Shown: positions 26,885 to 35,924, counted from the first letter of the stretch. The stretch: DNA of 64,000 nucleotides from Niabella sp. (GCF_030150205.1 NZ_JASLGT010000028.1:25009-89008), one strand, 5' to 3'. The notes: generated by a model from the sequence alone, not told the origin. Program-made: numbers and translations.

Positions 26885-28159
26885 ATGAAAATACTGGTCT
26901 TAGGAAGCGGGGGGCGGGAACATGCCTTAGCCTGGAATATGAAGCAGCGGGGCAATCATGAGTTGTTTATTGCTCCGGGAAATCCGGGAACGGCTGCGCT
27001 GGGAACCAATGTAAACCTGGGTGTGAATGATTTTGCGGGGATTGGTGCATTTTGCGGGGAAAAGGGCATTGAAATGGTGGTGGTTGGACCGGAAGAGCCC
27101 CTGGTGAAAGGGATCCGGGATTTTTTCCTGGCGGATGAGGCCCTGAAAACCATACCGTTGATCGGACCATCGCAGTTTGGCGCACAGCTGGAAGGCAGTA
27201 AGGCGTTTGCAAAGGCATTTATGGAACGGCAGCAGATCCCCACAGCGGCGTATAAAGAATTTACCGAAGCAAATTTTGAAGAAGGCGTGCGGTACCTGCA
27301 GGCACATGCGTTGCCGGTGGTTTTGAAGGCGGATGGATTGGCGGCAGGAAAAGGAGTGGTGATCTGTCAGACCAATGAACAGGCGGTGGCGGAGTTTGAA
27401 GCCATGATCCAGGAGGCAAAATTTGGTGAGGCCGGCCGTAAAGTAGTGGTAGAGGAATTTTTATCGGGGATTGAAATGAGTGTGTTTCTGGTAACCGACG
27501 GAAAGGAATATGTGGTGCTGCCGCAGGCGAAGGATTATAAACGTATTGGCGAAAAGGACTCGGGGTTGAATACTGGGGGAATGGGCGCTGTAAGCCCCGT
27601 GCCGTTTGCCGATACTGCATTTATGCAAAAAGTAACGGATCGGATTATTAAACCTACAGTTGATGGGTTAGCAAAAGAAAAGATCGATTATACTGGTTTT
27701 GTGTTTATCGGGCTGATCAAAGTGGGTGATGATCCGTTTGTGATCGAGTATAACTGCCGCATGGGCGATCCCGAAACAGAAGTGGTGATGCCCCGGTTGA
27801 AAAATGATATTGCGGCGGTGTGCAAGGCTGCCGCCGAACACCGGCTTGCTGAAGTTACGATTGAGGAAGATCCGCGCACCGCTGTAACCGTAATGGCGGT
27901 GAGCGGGGGCTACCCGGGCGACTATGAAAAAGGATTTAAAATAACCGGCCTCAACCAGCCACTGAATGATGCCATCCTGTTTCAGGCGGGTACGAAGGAT
28001 GTGGATGGTCAGGTAGTAAGCAGCGGCGGACGGGTGCTTTGTGCAACGGCATTTGGTGCTACGGTTGCGGAAGCGGTTGATCGTTCAAAATCGATCCTGG
28101 AGCAGATCCGTTTTGATGGTATGTATTATCGCCGCGATATCGGATACGAGTTCGTATAA
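26885..28159 (+). CDS. purD: phosphoribosylamine-glycine ligase (GAR synthetase)
   Basis: 424 residues from the ATG at 26885 (MKILVLGSGGREHALAW); the open frame begins earlier only at a TTG. The ATP-grasp fold is complete: VVVGPEEPLVKGI, GPSQFGAQLEGSKAFAKAFM, VLKADGLAAGKGVVI, EEFLSGIEMSVFLVTDG, LNTGGMGAVSP and YNCRMGDPETEVVMPRL. It ends IRFDGMYYRRDIGYEFV. The enzyme joins phosphoribosylamine and glycine using ATP, the second step of purine synthesis. It stands alone here, and a decayed copy of its last ~75 codons lies 1.4 kb downstream (29525-29750). Confidence 0.97.
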   Translation: MKILVLGSGGREHALAWNMKQRGNHELFIAPGNPGTAALGTNVNLGVNDFAGIGAFCGEKGIEMVVVGPEEPLVKGIRDFFLADEALKTIPLIGPSQFGAQLEGSKAFAKAFMERQQIPTAAYKEFTEANFEEGVRYLQAHALPVVLKADGLAAGKGVVICQTNEQAVAEFEAMIQEAKFGEAGRKVVVEEFLSGIEMSVFLVTDGKEYVVLPQAKDYKRIGEKDSGLNTGGMGAVSPVPFADTAFMQKVTDRIIKPTVDGLAKEKIDYTGFVFIGLIKVGDDPFVIEYNCRMGDPETEVVMPRLKNDIAAVCKAAAEHRLAEVTIEEDPRTAVTVMAVSGGYPGDYEKGFKITGLNQPLNDAILFQAGTKDVDGQVVSSGGRVLCATAFGATVAEAVDRSKSILEQIRFDGMYYRRDIGYEFV

Positions 28160-28210
28160 TGCAGTATTGAAGCGGAATTCAGAGGATTTAGGTATAAATT
28201 TAAAAATATA

Positions 28211-28255
28211 GTAACCATGAAAATTGAAAATCATATTTTCAATTTTCATGGTTAC
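28211..28255. repeat. perfect palindrome at the 3' end of the DUF4143 ATPase gene
   Basis: Left arm 28211-28231 and right arm 28235-28255 are exact reverse complements (21 bases each) around the 3-base loop CAT. The core AACCATGAAAATTGAAAAT is also found, with small changes, in the palindrome at 29430-29470 on the other side of the gene. The TAA stop of the ATPase gene lies inside the right arm. No T-run follows it on either strand, so it is not an ordinary terminator. Confidence 0.9.
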
Positions 28256-29418
28256 ATTTTAGGCAATTCCTGTTCTAAAAAATGCTTTAAACCACAATGG
28301 ATACTAGCCTGCTTGCCGGGGTAAGCTTCTCCATAAGGCGCAATAACAAAACGTTTTGCAGGGTTTAATGTATCAATACTTTCATAAAAACCGCGTGAGG
28401 GTTGGGCGCTGGCACTTACTTTAATTTCAATGGCTGCATAGGGTTTATTCTTTTTTACGAGCAGCAGATCCAGTTCTGCCCCGTTATGTGTGCGGTAAAA
28501 GAACGGCGACAGCGCAGGAGGTAGCACTTGTATGATCTGCTCAATAGCATACCCTTCCCAGGAGGCACCAATCAACACATTTCCTCTTAGTTCATCCATA
28601 GTATGGATCTGTGCCAGCCGGTGCAGGAGGCCACTGTCACGGATATACACTTTCGGAGATTTTACCAGCCGTTTATTCACGTTTGCAAACCAGGGTTGTA
28701 ATCTCCTTACAAGATAGGCGCCCTCGAGGTAATCCAGATAGCGATGTACGGTAGGGTTGGTTACACCCAATGCCCGGGCAAAGTTTTCCGCATTTAGCAC
28801 GCCGCTGTTATTGTACGCCAGCATCTGCCAAAAATTACGCACCAGGGTTGTGCTCAGCGTTACATGAAAAAATTGATTCAGGTCCCGTTCTATATAGCTT
28901 TTTATAAAATGATCGAGCCAGTTGCAGGATTGCGCCTCTGTTTTAGCCGTTAAGGCGCCGGGAAAGCCACCCCGGAACCAATGTCGTTGCAATGAGATGC
29001 TGGCTGGCAGTTCAGAAAAACCGATTGGAGGCAGTTCGGTATAGGCAATACGGCCGGCCAGTGATTCTGATACACCCTTAATTAAGGCTGGTGAAGCAGA
29101 TCCGGTGAGCAGGTAACGGCCGGCTTTTCGTTTTTCATCAATAAGAGGGCGCAGGGTACTGAAGAGCGCGGGCAGGTATTGCACTTCATCCAGAACTACC
29201 AGTTTATTGCTATGGAACCGGAGATAAGTTTCGGCATCGTTCAGCTTCAACTGGTCGGAGGGCTTCTCAATATCCAGGTAAATGCATTCTTTACCGGTAT
29301 GCCTGGCAATGCGTTTTGCCAGGGTGGTTTTCCCTACCTGCCGGGGTCCCAAGATGGCTACCGCCGGAAACTGTTTGAGCAGCTTGAGAATCTCTGTCTC
29401 CAGTTTTCTTTGTATCAT
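28252..29418 (-). CDS. AAA+ ATPase with C-terminal DUF4143 (PD-(D/E)XK-like) domain
   Basis: 388 residues, cytoplasmic. The P-loop ATPase domain has AILGPRQVGKTTLAKRI (Walker A, about 20-36), LVVLDEVQYLP (Walker B, about 72-82) and YLLTGSASPAL (sensor). A winged-helix-like middle part follows (ENFARALGVTNPTVHRYLDYLEGAYLVRRL). DUF4143 is at the end: ASWEGYAIEQII, then AELDLLLVKKNKPYAAIEIKVS, whose D...E-x-K resembles a nuclease core. Family members are abundant, patchily distributed and of unknown role. The gene is bracketed by two related palindromes and stands between purD and a purD relic, which points to a mobile cassette. Confidence 0.93.
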   Translation of the reverse strand: MIQRKLETEILKLLKQFPAVAILGPRQVGKTTLAKRIARHTGKECIYLDIEKPSDQLKLNDAETYLRFHSNKLVVLDEVQYLPALFSTLRPLIDEKRKAGRYLLTGSASPALIKGVSESLAGRIAYTELPPIGFSELPASISLQRHWFRGGFPGALTAKTEAQSCNWLDHFIKSYIERDLNQFFHVTLSTTLVRNFWQMLAYNNSGVLNAENFARALGVTNPTVHRYLDYLEGAYLVRRLQPWFANVNKRLVKSPKVYIRDSGLLHRLAQIHTMDELRGNVLIGASWEGYAIEQIIQVLPPALSPFFYRTHNGAELDLLLVKKNKPYAAIEIKVSASAQPSRGFYESIDTLNPAKRFVIAPYGEAYPGKQASIHCGLKHFLEQELPKM

Positions 29419-29422
29419 ACCA

Positions 29423-29430
29423 CAAATATA
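29423..29430 (-). promoter_or_regulatory. -7 element of the DUF4143 ATPase gene
   Basis: On the minus strand TATATTTG (29430-29423) matches TAnnTTTG. It ends 4 bp before the ATG at 29418, so transcription would begin at or next to the start codon and give a leaderless or nearly leaderless mRNA. The palindrome 29430-29470 abuts it on the upstream side, and no -33 TTG is visible inside the palindrome. Confidence 0.5.
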
Positions 29431-29470
29431 ACCATGAAATTTGAAAATCTTATTTTAAGATTTCATGGTT
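29430..29470. repeat. palindrome upstream of the DUF4143 ATPase gene
   Basis: Arms 29430-29448 and 29452-29470 around the loop CTT; 17 of 19 positions pair. The left arm AACCATGAAATTTGAAAAT differs by one base from AACCATGAAAATTGAAAAT in the partner palindrome at 28211-28255. It lies 11 bp upstream of the ATPase ATG and could serve as operator as well as cassette end. Confidence 0.85.
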
Positions 29471-29524
29471 GTAGTTTTTCGTTAATTTTACTATTGTTAA
29501 TGTTACCAACAAAAAATAGTAGGG

Positions 29525-29750
29525 CTGAAGGTGTGTAAGGCTACCGTTGGATACCGGCTTTCTGAAATCCTGTTTCGGGGAGTTGTGAAGGAGGCTAATG
29601 GATAAGTAACAGCAATTAGTCGGCGGGTGCTTGCCAGGTAGCATTGAGTGCTACTGTAATGGAAGCGGTTGACGGCTCAAAAGGGCTCCTGGAGCAAATC
29701 CATTTCGCGGATCGTATTACCGCCCTGATGCCGGGTATGAGTTTGTATAG
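29525..29750 (+). pseudogene. decayed duplicate of the 3' end of purD
   Basis: This stretch aligns with the last ~230 bp of intact purD (about 27930-28159). Shared runs include GGAAGCGGTTGA (29661-29672 and 28069-28080), CTCCTGGAGCAAATCC against ATCCTGGAGCAGATCC, and GAGTTTGTATAG against GAGTTCGTATAA at the stop. Translation gives MEAVDGSKGLLEQIHFAD in one frame, then, after a frameshift, GSYYRPDAGYEFV before the stop, which mirrors DRSKSILEQIRFDGMYYRRDIGYEFV of PurD in two pieces. No start and several indels: it is a relic. The first ~60 bases are the least certain part. Confidence 0.82.
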
Positions 29751-29780
29751 GACCTACCGGATTTTTGCTAAATTCATGGC

Positions 29781-32096
29781 ATGAAAAACGGTAAGATTAA
29801 TTGTTTAATGAACCTGTGGCTGCTGCTGTTATTGTTGGTTTTTGCAAAAAGCATCAGCTCCCAGGAACTGACGGATAAGGCAGCCTTATTAAAGGACGTT
29901 GGTACATTTTATTTGTACGCAGATACTGTTCCCGCAATTGTAACCTACCCCATAGGATATGATGCCCAGGTGATCGCTTCAGGAAATATAGCTCAAGGCA
30001 CAGATCCTCCTATATATGCGCCGGTGATTATCACCGGCAGGCTGGGAAAGGGAAAGATACTGGTTATTGGCAATGCCCATTTTCTTAGTAAAACGGTTGT
30101 AAGCCGGCCGGACGTTCATCAATTCTGGAAGAATGTATTTCATTGGGCACCTGGCCAGAGGATGGCCATTGGCTTTAGCAAAAAAAAACTGGGAGAATTA
30201 AACCGGATTGCCGGTCAGCAGCATTTGATCATCCGGCATATAACGGGAAACCGCATTCCTCCCGGAGTGAGAACATTATTCTTAAACGATATACCGGAGA
30301 TCCCGGGCGGTCAGGAAATGATCAGTGATTTTATAAAGAATGGGGGAGCCTTGATTTATCTTTCTTCGGCATGGGAGGTCCTTAAAAAAAATGGTTATCA
30401 TTTGGACCGCATTCCCGGCAACCAGTTACTAACGAAGGCCGGCCTGTTTCATTTTGGGGATATTGTTTCAGGAGCTCCCGACGATACCCTGTATACCGGC
30501 CCGGCACCGGATTATCTAAAACCGCAGAAGATCATTCCGAATATCCGCAATTATCAGTACATCCCTTTGTTTTACGATAAAGGTACTGGCAGGATACCGC
30601 TGAGCATACTAAAACTTATTTATTACTGGCGCGATTCAAGTACTGCAATCCGAAAGGACCTGGTACAATCCGTTTCGGGCCATGAGTTCGATAGTATCGG
30701 TTTTCCTGGCTTGAAACAGCCGTTATATACAGCCTATTGGCCCGATGTTTTTCGTCTTTTTCTGCGGGTGGCAGAAGATGAACGCAAGGCGGGGTTGGAT
30801 CCGCATCACAGGTCTGCGAATAACAAGGAGTTCCCCGGGATTGTTCCCGACCATGTGTCCCGGGTTACAGAGCGCATTGAAATAGTCTACTCCAACCGGT
30901 GGAGTGGATTGCCGGAGCCCGATACCAGTTTTAAACGATGGCACAGTACGGGATTGTATGTGGCACCGGGAGATCTTGTTGAAGTAGTGCTGGATCGGCC
31001 GGTGGATACATCGCGGCATATCGAAGCCCGGATCGGCATACATGAAGATGATGTTACCAATGCGGAAACCTATTTACGAAACCCGTTTGACCTGGTTAAA
31101 AGCTTCAATCTGGATAGGGATACCGTGCGCATTCACTCGCTGTACGGAGGGCTGCTGTATTTTAATATACCGGTAACAGATAGTGCCAATTCCTTTAAAG
31201 CCGCCGTTACTGGAGCGGTGCATGCTCCTTACTTTCAATTGGGAAAGACCTCTAATAAGGAATGGGTGACGCAGGTAAAAAATTATGAAGCGCCATGGGC
31301 GGAGCTGGCAAGTAATAAGATCATCCTCACCGTTCCCTCAGACAGCATTCGGAATCTTCAAGATCCGGAAAAGCTAATGCGATTCTGGGATGCGGTCATG
31401 GATGCTAATGCCGACCTGGCGCAGATCCCGAGGGATCGCTGGCATCCGGAACGGATTATTATTGACAACAATGTGGCGTACGGGTATATGTATACTACTG
31501 CATCAAAAATTGTAGCGCCCAACGACAGAAGTCTCTCCATGCTTTTGAATGAACGTTATCTGCGGGATTCCGGGTCTTGGGGGCATTTTCATGAAATCGG
31601 CCACCGGCACCAGTTCTTCGGGATCGATTTTGATGAGCTGGGGGAAGTGACCGTGAATTTGTATACACTTTATGCTTACAGAACGGTCCTGGGAAAAGAC
31701 ATCTATCAGTCCCGGGATGGTGCCACAAGAGACAGTATTCATAAACTGATAAGGGATTATATTCACAATCCCGATTATTCCAGATGGCGGAATGATCCGT
31801 TCCTGCAGCTCTATACCTTGTTTTATCCCATTATTGATGCCTATGGCTGGGATGCCATAAAACAAATGAACCGATCCTCCAGAAAGATCTATGAAGAAAA
31901 ATACAAGGGTACCAATATAAGCTTTAAACGGGCTGCAGATAACAATGAAAGAAGAAATGCTTATTTCGTTTTGTTATCAAAAGCTATTGGGGTAAATTTA
32001 AGCAGCTACTTTGACAAATTGAAAATACCGGTTTCTGATGATGCAAAGAAACAGGTTGCCGGCCTTCCTGTGTGGATGCCGGATCTGTTTAAATAG
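29781..32096 (+). CDS. exported M60-family (mucin-type) metallopeptidase
   Basis: 771 residues with a signal peptide (CLMNLWLLLLLLVFAKSISSQ). The N-terminal third contains a glutamine-amidotransferase-like fold often found with M60 domains (IITGRLGKGKILVIGNAHFL, GGALIYLSSAW). From about 430 on comes the M60 peptidase: YEAPWAELASNKIILTVPSD and HFHEIGHRHQFFGIDFDELGEVTVNLYTLY near 610, which is the gluzincin HExxH with the third-ligand Glu in GEVTVN. M60 proteins cut glycoproteins such as mucin or other surface proteins. It probably acts in the periplasm or outside. Its neighbours show no operon link; the purD relic ends 30 bp before its ATG. Confidence 0.88.
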   Translation: MKNGKINCLMNLWLLLLLLVFAKSISSQELTDKAALLKDVGTFYLYADTVPAIVTYPIGYDAQVIASGNIAQGTDPPIYAPVIITGRLGKGKILVIGNAHFLSKTVVSRPDVHQFWKNVFHWAPGQRMAIGFSKKKLGELNRIAGQQHLIIRHITGNRIPPGVRTLFLNDIPEIPGGQEMISDFIKNGGALIYLSSAWEVLKKNGYHLDRIPGNQLLTKAGLFHFGDIVSGAPDDTLYTGPAPDYLKPQKIIPNIRNYQYIPLFYDKGTGRIPLSILKLIYYWRDSSTAIRKDLVQSVSGHEFDSIGFPGLKQPLYTAYWPDVFRLFLRVAEDERKAGLDPHHRSANNKEFPGIVPDHVSRVTERIEIVYSNRWSGLPEPDTSFKRWHSTGLYVAPGDLVEVVLDRPVDTSRHIEARIGIHEDDVTNAETYLRNPFDLVKSFNLDRDTVRIHSLYGGLLYFNIPVTDSANSFKAAVTGAVHAPYFQLGKTSNKEWVTQVKNYEAPWAELASNKIILTVPSDSIRNLQDPEKLMRFWDAVMDANADLAQIPRDRWHPERIIIDNNVAYGYMYTTASKIVAPNDRSLSMLLNERYLRDSGSWGHFHEIGHRHQFFGIDFDELGEVTVNLYTLYAYRTVLGKDIYQSRDGATRDSIHKLIRDYIHNPDYSRWRNDPFLQLYTLFYPIIDAYGWDAIKQMNRSSRKIYEEKYKGTNISFKRAADNNERRNAYFVLLSKAIGVNLSSYFDKLKIPVSDDAKKQVAGLPVWMPDLFK

Positions 32097-32110
32097 TACC
32101 GGGTAGCAGG

Positions 32111-32890
32111 CTACATATCCATAAAAAACTGAACCCAGGGGGAGGTGAGCCCAAAACCTTTGAGCAGCTTGGAAGAGGTTGCATTAAATTCCTTATTATT
32201 AACAACGGTACTTTTTCCAGGCTCAGGAAGCTTCCATTTGTCAACAGCGGTATCAAAACCGGTTACATTAGTGGCAAAAATAGAAATATGCTGATGAGGG
32301 ATCGCGATGCCAAGGATCATGCCGGGCAGCCCGTTATACGCTTCGGGACCACCTTTGGTAAGGATTTCATCCGTATAAAACGCCACCACATAAATGGAAT
32401 CAAAGAATAACGCATTGGCCCGGTGGCACTGGTATCCGGCGATCTCCCGGGTTTCGTCCGTGAGCTTCCATTTGATATTTTTTACGGAGTCTTTGATGAA
32501 AAAGTTTTTATCGAAGATGATTTTCTCTGAAACAGACTGGCCCAGTTGAAAATTGCTGTATACCTTGTTTTTATAAGCAGCCGGAATTTGAAAGGTTTGC
32601 GAAAATCCGATGTCTTTATTTACCGGCTCATAGAGGCTATGGTCCCTGTCAAAAAACAACTGGAAACTATCCGTCCAGAACTGGGGTGCGTTCTGCCGGT
32701 ATTTTTGCATGAAACCGGCTAATTGATCTTCCGGAACCTGCTTGGTTTCTGACAGGAAAATTTTCATTGCAGCAAACGTGTTCACCTTACGCTCAAAGGT
32801 TATTTTGCCACTTTCCATAAACACGGCATGCTGTGCGTACAGGGTTGCTGCGCAACACACCATCGTAACTAACAGGAATAAATTTTTCAT
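32111..32890 (-). CDS. GLPGLI family protein
   Basis: 259 residues with a signal peptide (MKNLFLLVTMVCCAATLYAQ). The family signature is present as GGPEAYNGLPGMILGIAIP near residue 180. EIAGYQCHRANALFFDSIYVVAFYTDEI before it is the second conserved block, with the Cys and the metal-like residues. GLPGLI proteins are exported, specific to Bacteroidota and of unknown function, and they are usually encoded next to a TonB-receptor-like barrel protein, as here (3 bp after its stop). A role together with that barrel is inferred from this steady partnership. Confidence 0.9.
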   Translation of the reverse strand: MKNLFLLVTMVCCAATLYAQHAVFMESGKITFERKVNTFAAMKIFLSETKQVPEDQLAGFMQKYRQNAPQFWTDSFQLFFDRDHSLYEPVNKDIGFSQTFQIPAAYKNKVYSNFQLGQSVSEKIIFDKNFFIKDSVKNIKWKLTDETREIAGYQCHRANALFFDSIYVVAFYTDEILTKGGPEAYNGLPGMILGIAIPHQHISIFATNVTGFDTAVDKWKLPEPGKSTVVNNKEFNATSSKLLKGFGLTSPWVQFFMDM

Positions 32891-32893
32891 CTT

Positions 32894-35623
32894 CTATTGC
32901 TTAATGTTATTGAATTTGGTGAAGCTCCAGCTGGCGCCGATCATAAAGAAACGGCGGATGGTAGTGTATCGGTTTTCGGTAAACAGGTCGCTATTGGCTG
33001 TTCTGGAATACCCGGTATTCCGGTTTAAAATATCGTTACAGGAAACCTTGATCGTGAGCTGATCATTTTTTAACATATTGTAGCCGAGCCAGGCGTTCCA
33101 GATAAACCGGCTAAAGTTCTGATTAAAAGTTTGTGTTTTTTGTTGCCAGAAATAGTTGCCGTCCGTATGCAGCTCCATTTTTTTGAGAAAATAAACGGCC
33201 GCCGATGGATACAGGTTGTAGAAAAAGTAGTTGTTTTTGAGCTCGGGCTGAAGAGAAGATTTATTAAAGGTATAGCCACCGGTTCCGTATAAGCCGATAC
33301 TGTATTTCTTTGTTTTTTCTTTGCCAGCATATAAGGAAAGCGCATAGGTGGAATAGTTAAGCTGGTTTAATGCACTGTTCTTTTTGTTGTAGCCAACACC
33401 TCCGTTGGTACTCAGGCCCGACTGTATGTTAAAGCCTTTGATCTGGCGACCATAATAAACGTTGAGCGCATAGTTGCTGTTATTATTGCCGGTTAAATTT
33501 TCATACCGGTAGGTATAGGCGCCGGATGAGTCATTGACTGTAGTAGTAATAACAATAGGATGACTGGTTAAACTTGCATTTAAATTGGCACCCATATAGG
33601 TTTGCCCCATATTTTTTACCTGGTAATAATTGCCATTAATGGTATGGGTAAAGCTGCTGTTAAGCTGGGTGTTGGATAAATAGGTGACCAGCTGTCGGTT
33701 GTTGTACTGATAAGGCAATAGTTGCGTTTTATCCGGGTTGGTATTGTTTCCGGAATATTCAAAATAGTAGCCTTTTAATTGAGTGGGGCTGTAACGCAGA
33801 CTGGCGGAAGGGTTCCAGTTTACAAAATTCCGCTTTAACGCCAGGGGCTGATAAAAATTGTCAATATCTAAATTCGTAAAACGAATGTTGTTATTGGCCT
33901 TAATGATCAGTTTGCGATGTGTGTAATTGATACCTGCACCTGCCTGGTTGCTCCATTCGGTCGAATTCAATTTTGTACTGAATAAGGAATCGACATTTGC
34001 CTGTCCGGTACCGGCTGCCAGGTTATAAGAACTTCTGTTTTCGTCAGTTTCCTTATTTCCTAACTTATAGTTCAGCAGGAGGGATAGCTTTTTAGATAAT
34101 GGCTCCGTGTAATTGACCGTTAAATTACTGGTACGGTAGGTATTGTTCATTTGTTGGCGCAGATTCAAACCTGCACTGCTGTCCCGGACATTGCTGGTAT
34201 TAAAGAACTGGGTTTCCGAATGGCTGAAACCATTGGCATGATCATCGTTAAAATTATTATTGAGGTAAAAAGAAAGGGTTCTTCCGTATTTTTTTAATTT
34301 CTTTTCCCAGGAGAGATTGATATTGGCCGTTTTTATATTGTAGTCGCTATTGGCAGCACTTTCTGTGGCATTGATCCGGCTATTATCTGCCCGTTTGCTT
34401 TCTGCCGATGAAGAGGATGCATTTTTTGAATCGCCTGTGTAACCGTCTGCGTAAACGGTAACGGTGGAGGTGGTATCAAATTTATGAATGTATTTGGCGT
34501 TAGCCCGGTGATTTTCATTTCTGTTCTGAAAATGACTGTTGGATTCACTCCGGATAAAGCTGGAGAGAAGGTTATTTTGCGAAAGTGTAGATTCGCTGCC
34601 TTCCACATTCATAAAATTGTACTTGTAGTTTCCGTTAACCGATTCTTTATCCTGGTTCCATTTTTTATCATAATGCGCACCTGCAGATACAGCCCGGGGC
34701 AGGCCCTTGCCATCATAGTTTTCACTGCTTCTGTCATCGTCCCCAAGCTTTTGTTTGTCTGCGGAGCCCAGGCCAACACGACCAATATCACTGGTGGTTC
34801 CGTAAACCGACATTTTCCGTTTGCCCTTAAAGGCATTCACCATCCCCTGTACATTATAATGCTGGTCGGTACCCCCACCGGCCTCTATCTTGCCAAAAAC
34901 GCCATGGTTCTTATCCTCCTTTATTTTCAGGTTAATGGTTTTGTCCTTTATCCCATCATCGATACCGGTAAATGTGGCAGCGTCCGATTTTTTATCGTAT
35001 ACCTGCACCTTATCGATCATATCGGCCCGCAGGTTGCGGGTAACCAGGGTAGGATCATCTCCAAAAAACTCTTCGCCATCCACCAGCACTTTTTTTACTT
35101 TCTGTCCCTGGGCAGTGATATTACCATATTGGTCCACCTGCAGGCCGGGTAGTTGTTTTAAAAGGTCTTCCACCGTGGCATTGGGCTGCACTCTAAAGCT
35201 GTCTGCCGTATATTCGGTCGTGTCGCCTTTTATCTTTATGGCGCTGACCTGCGATTTTACAATCACCTCCTGCAGCAGCTTTTCTTTAAGGATCATGTTC
35301 ACCTTATTCATGTTGAACAGGTTGTTTTTTGCATCCCTCATGAAAACCCGGTGCGAATAATCGGCATATTTAGGATAACTGAAAAATAATACATACCGTG
35401 CCGTATCACTAAGATTGTAGAAAGCAAAGTTTCCCTCTTTGTCGGCCCGGGTATCGGCCACTATAAACGAATCCTTATCCTGAAGGAGCACTACAGAGGC
35501 GTTGGCCAGCCGCACATTGGCGCTGCTATCAATTACGCTGCCGGTAATGGATGCTTTTTGCGCATAACTCTGGATACAAAGAACAAGGGAAAGCAGTACA
35601 AATCCCAGGTATTTTATTGTCAT
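32894..35623 (-). CDS. outer-membrane beta-barrel protein, TonB-receptor-like
   Basis: 909 residues. Signal peptide MTIKYLGFVLLSLVLCIQSYAQ; then a carboxypeptidase-regulatory-like domain (ASITGSVIDSSANVRLANASVVLLQ, about 24-100); then a plug with VEDLLKQLPGLQVDQYGNITAQG and KVLVDGEEFFGDDPTLVTRNLRADMIDKVQVYDKKSD, the sequence typical of the outer membrane beta-barrel family that accompanies GLPGLI proteins. The barrel is Asn, Ser and Tyr rich and ends MIGASWSFTKFNN. It belongs to a non-SusC group without a SusD partner. Ligand unknown. It is the first gene of a two-gene operon with the GLPGLI gene. Confidence 0.9.
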   Translation of the reverse strand: MTIKYLGFVLLSLVLCIQSYAQKASITGSVIDSSANVRLANASVVLLQDKDSFIVADTRADKEGNFAFYNLSDTARYVLFFSYPKYADYSHRVFMRDAKNNLFNMNKVNMILKEKLLQEVIVKSQVSAIKIKGDTTEYTADSFRVQPNATVEDLLKQLPGLQVDQYGNITAQGQKVKKVLVDGEEFFGDDPTLVTRNLRADMIDKVQVYDKKSDAATFTGIDDGIKDKTINLKIKEDKNHGVFGKIEAGGGTDQHYNVQGMVNAFKGKRKMSVYGTTSDIGRVGLGSADKQKLGDDDRSSENYDGKGLPRAVSAGAHYDKKWNQDKESVNGNYKYNFMNVEGSESTLSQNNLLSSFIRSESNSHFQNRNENHRANAKYIHKFDTTSTVTVYADGYTGDSKNASSSSAESKRADNSRINATESAANSDYNIKTANINLSWEKKLKKYGRTLSFYLNNNFNDDHANGFSHSETQFFNTSNVRDSSAGLNLRQQMNNTYRTSNLTVNYTEPLSKKLSLLLNYKLGNKETDENRSSYNLAAGTGQANVDSLFSTKLNSTEWSNQAGAGINYTHRKLIIKANNNIRFTNLDIDNFYQPLALKRNFVNWNPSASLRYSPTQLKGYYFEYSGNNTNPDKTQLLPYQYNNRQLVTYLSNTQLNSSFTHTINGNYYQVKNMGQTYMGANLNASLTSHPIVITTTVNDSSGAYTYRYENLTGNNNSNYALNVYYGRQIKGFNIQSGLSTNGGVGYNKKNSALNQLNYSTYALSLYAGKEKTKKYSIGLYGTGGYTFNKSSLQPELKNNYFFYNLYPSAAVYFLKKMELHTDGNYFWQQKTQTFNQNFSRFIWNAWLGYNMLKNDQLTIKVSCNDILNRNTGYSRTANSDLFTENRYTTIRRFFMIGASWSFTKFNNIKQ

Positions 35624-35709
35624 TGAAGGTCAATTTTATTTAAGCTCAGGTATTAGTCGTTTAAATGCAGGAAAAAGTTACAGGGTTCTAAAAAAAATGT
35701 GAAAGTATT

Positions 35710-35922
35710 TTATGCCTCCTCTTTCCGGTACTCCAGGATATCACCCGGCTGGCAATCCAGCGCATTACAGATGGCTTCCAGTGTTTCGATGCGGATGGCT
35801 TTGGCCTTTCCGTTTTTCAATATTGAAAGATTCGACAGGGTGATGCCCACTTTTTCACTCAGCTCGTTGAGTGACATTTTACGGCGGGCCATCATAACGT
35901 CTAAATTGATAACGATGGGCAT
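35710..35922 (-). CDS. small XRE/Cro-type HTH regulator (YozG-like)
   Basis: 70 residues, nearly all one helix-turn-helix: MMARRKMSLNELSEKVGITLSNLSILKNGKAKAIRIETLEAICNALDCQPGDILEY. This is the form commonly encoded right after DUF2975 membrane proteins, to which it is linked here: it is the last gene of a minus-strand operon that begins at 38295 and ends 2 bp before this gene starts. Autoregulation through the palindrome 38337-38379 is inferred. There is no ligand domain, so any signal must come from the membrane partners. Confidence 0.92.
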   Translation of the reverse strand: MPIVINLDVMMARRKMSLNELSEKVGITLSNLSILKNGKAKAIRIETLEAICNALDCQPGDILEYRKEEA

Positions 35923-35924
35923 GG

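Noticed and set aside
28211..28255. Palindrome as a simple terminator of purD or of the ATPase gene
   Set aside because: No T-run on either strand, and the partner palindrome sits upstream of the same gene, which a terminator would not explain.
34484..35152. 222-codon open frame on the plus strand
   Set aside because: Antisense to the outer-membrane barrel gene and without family features.
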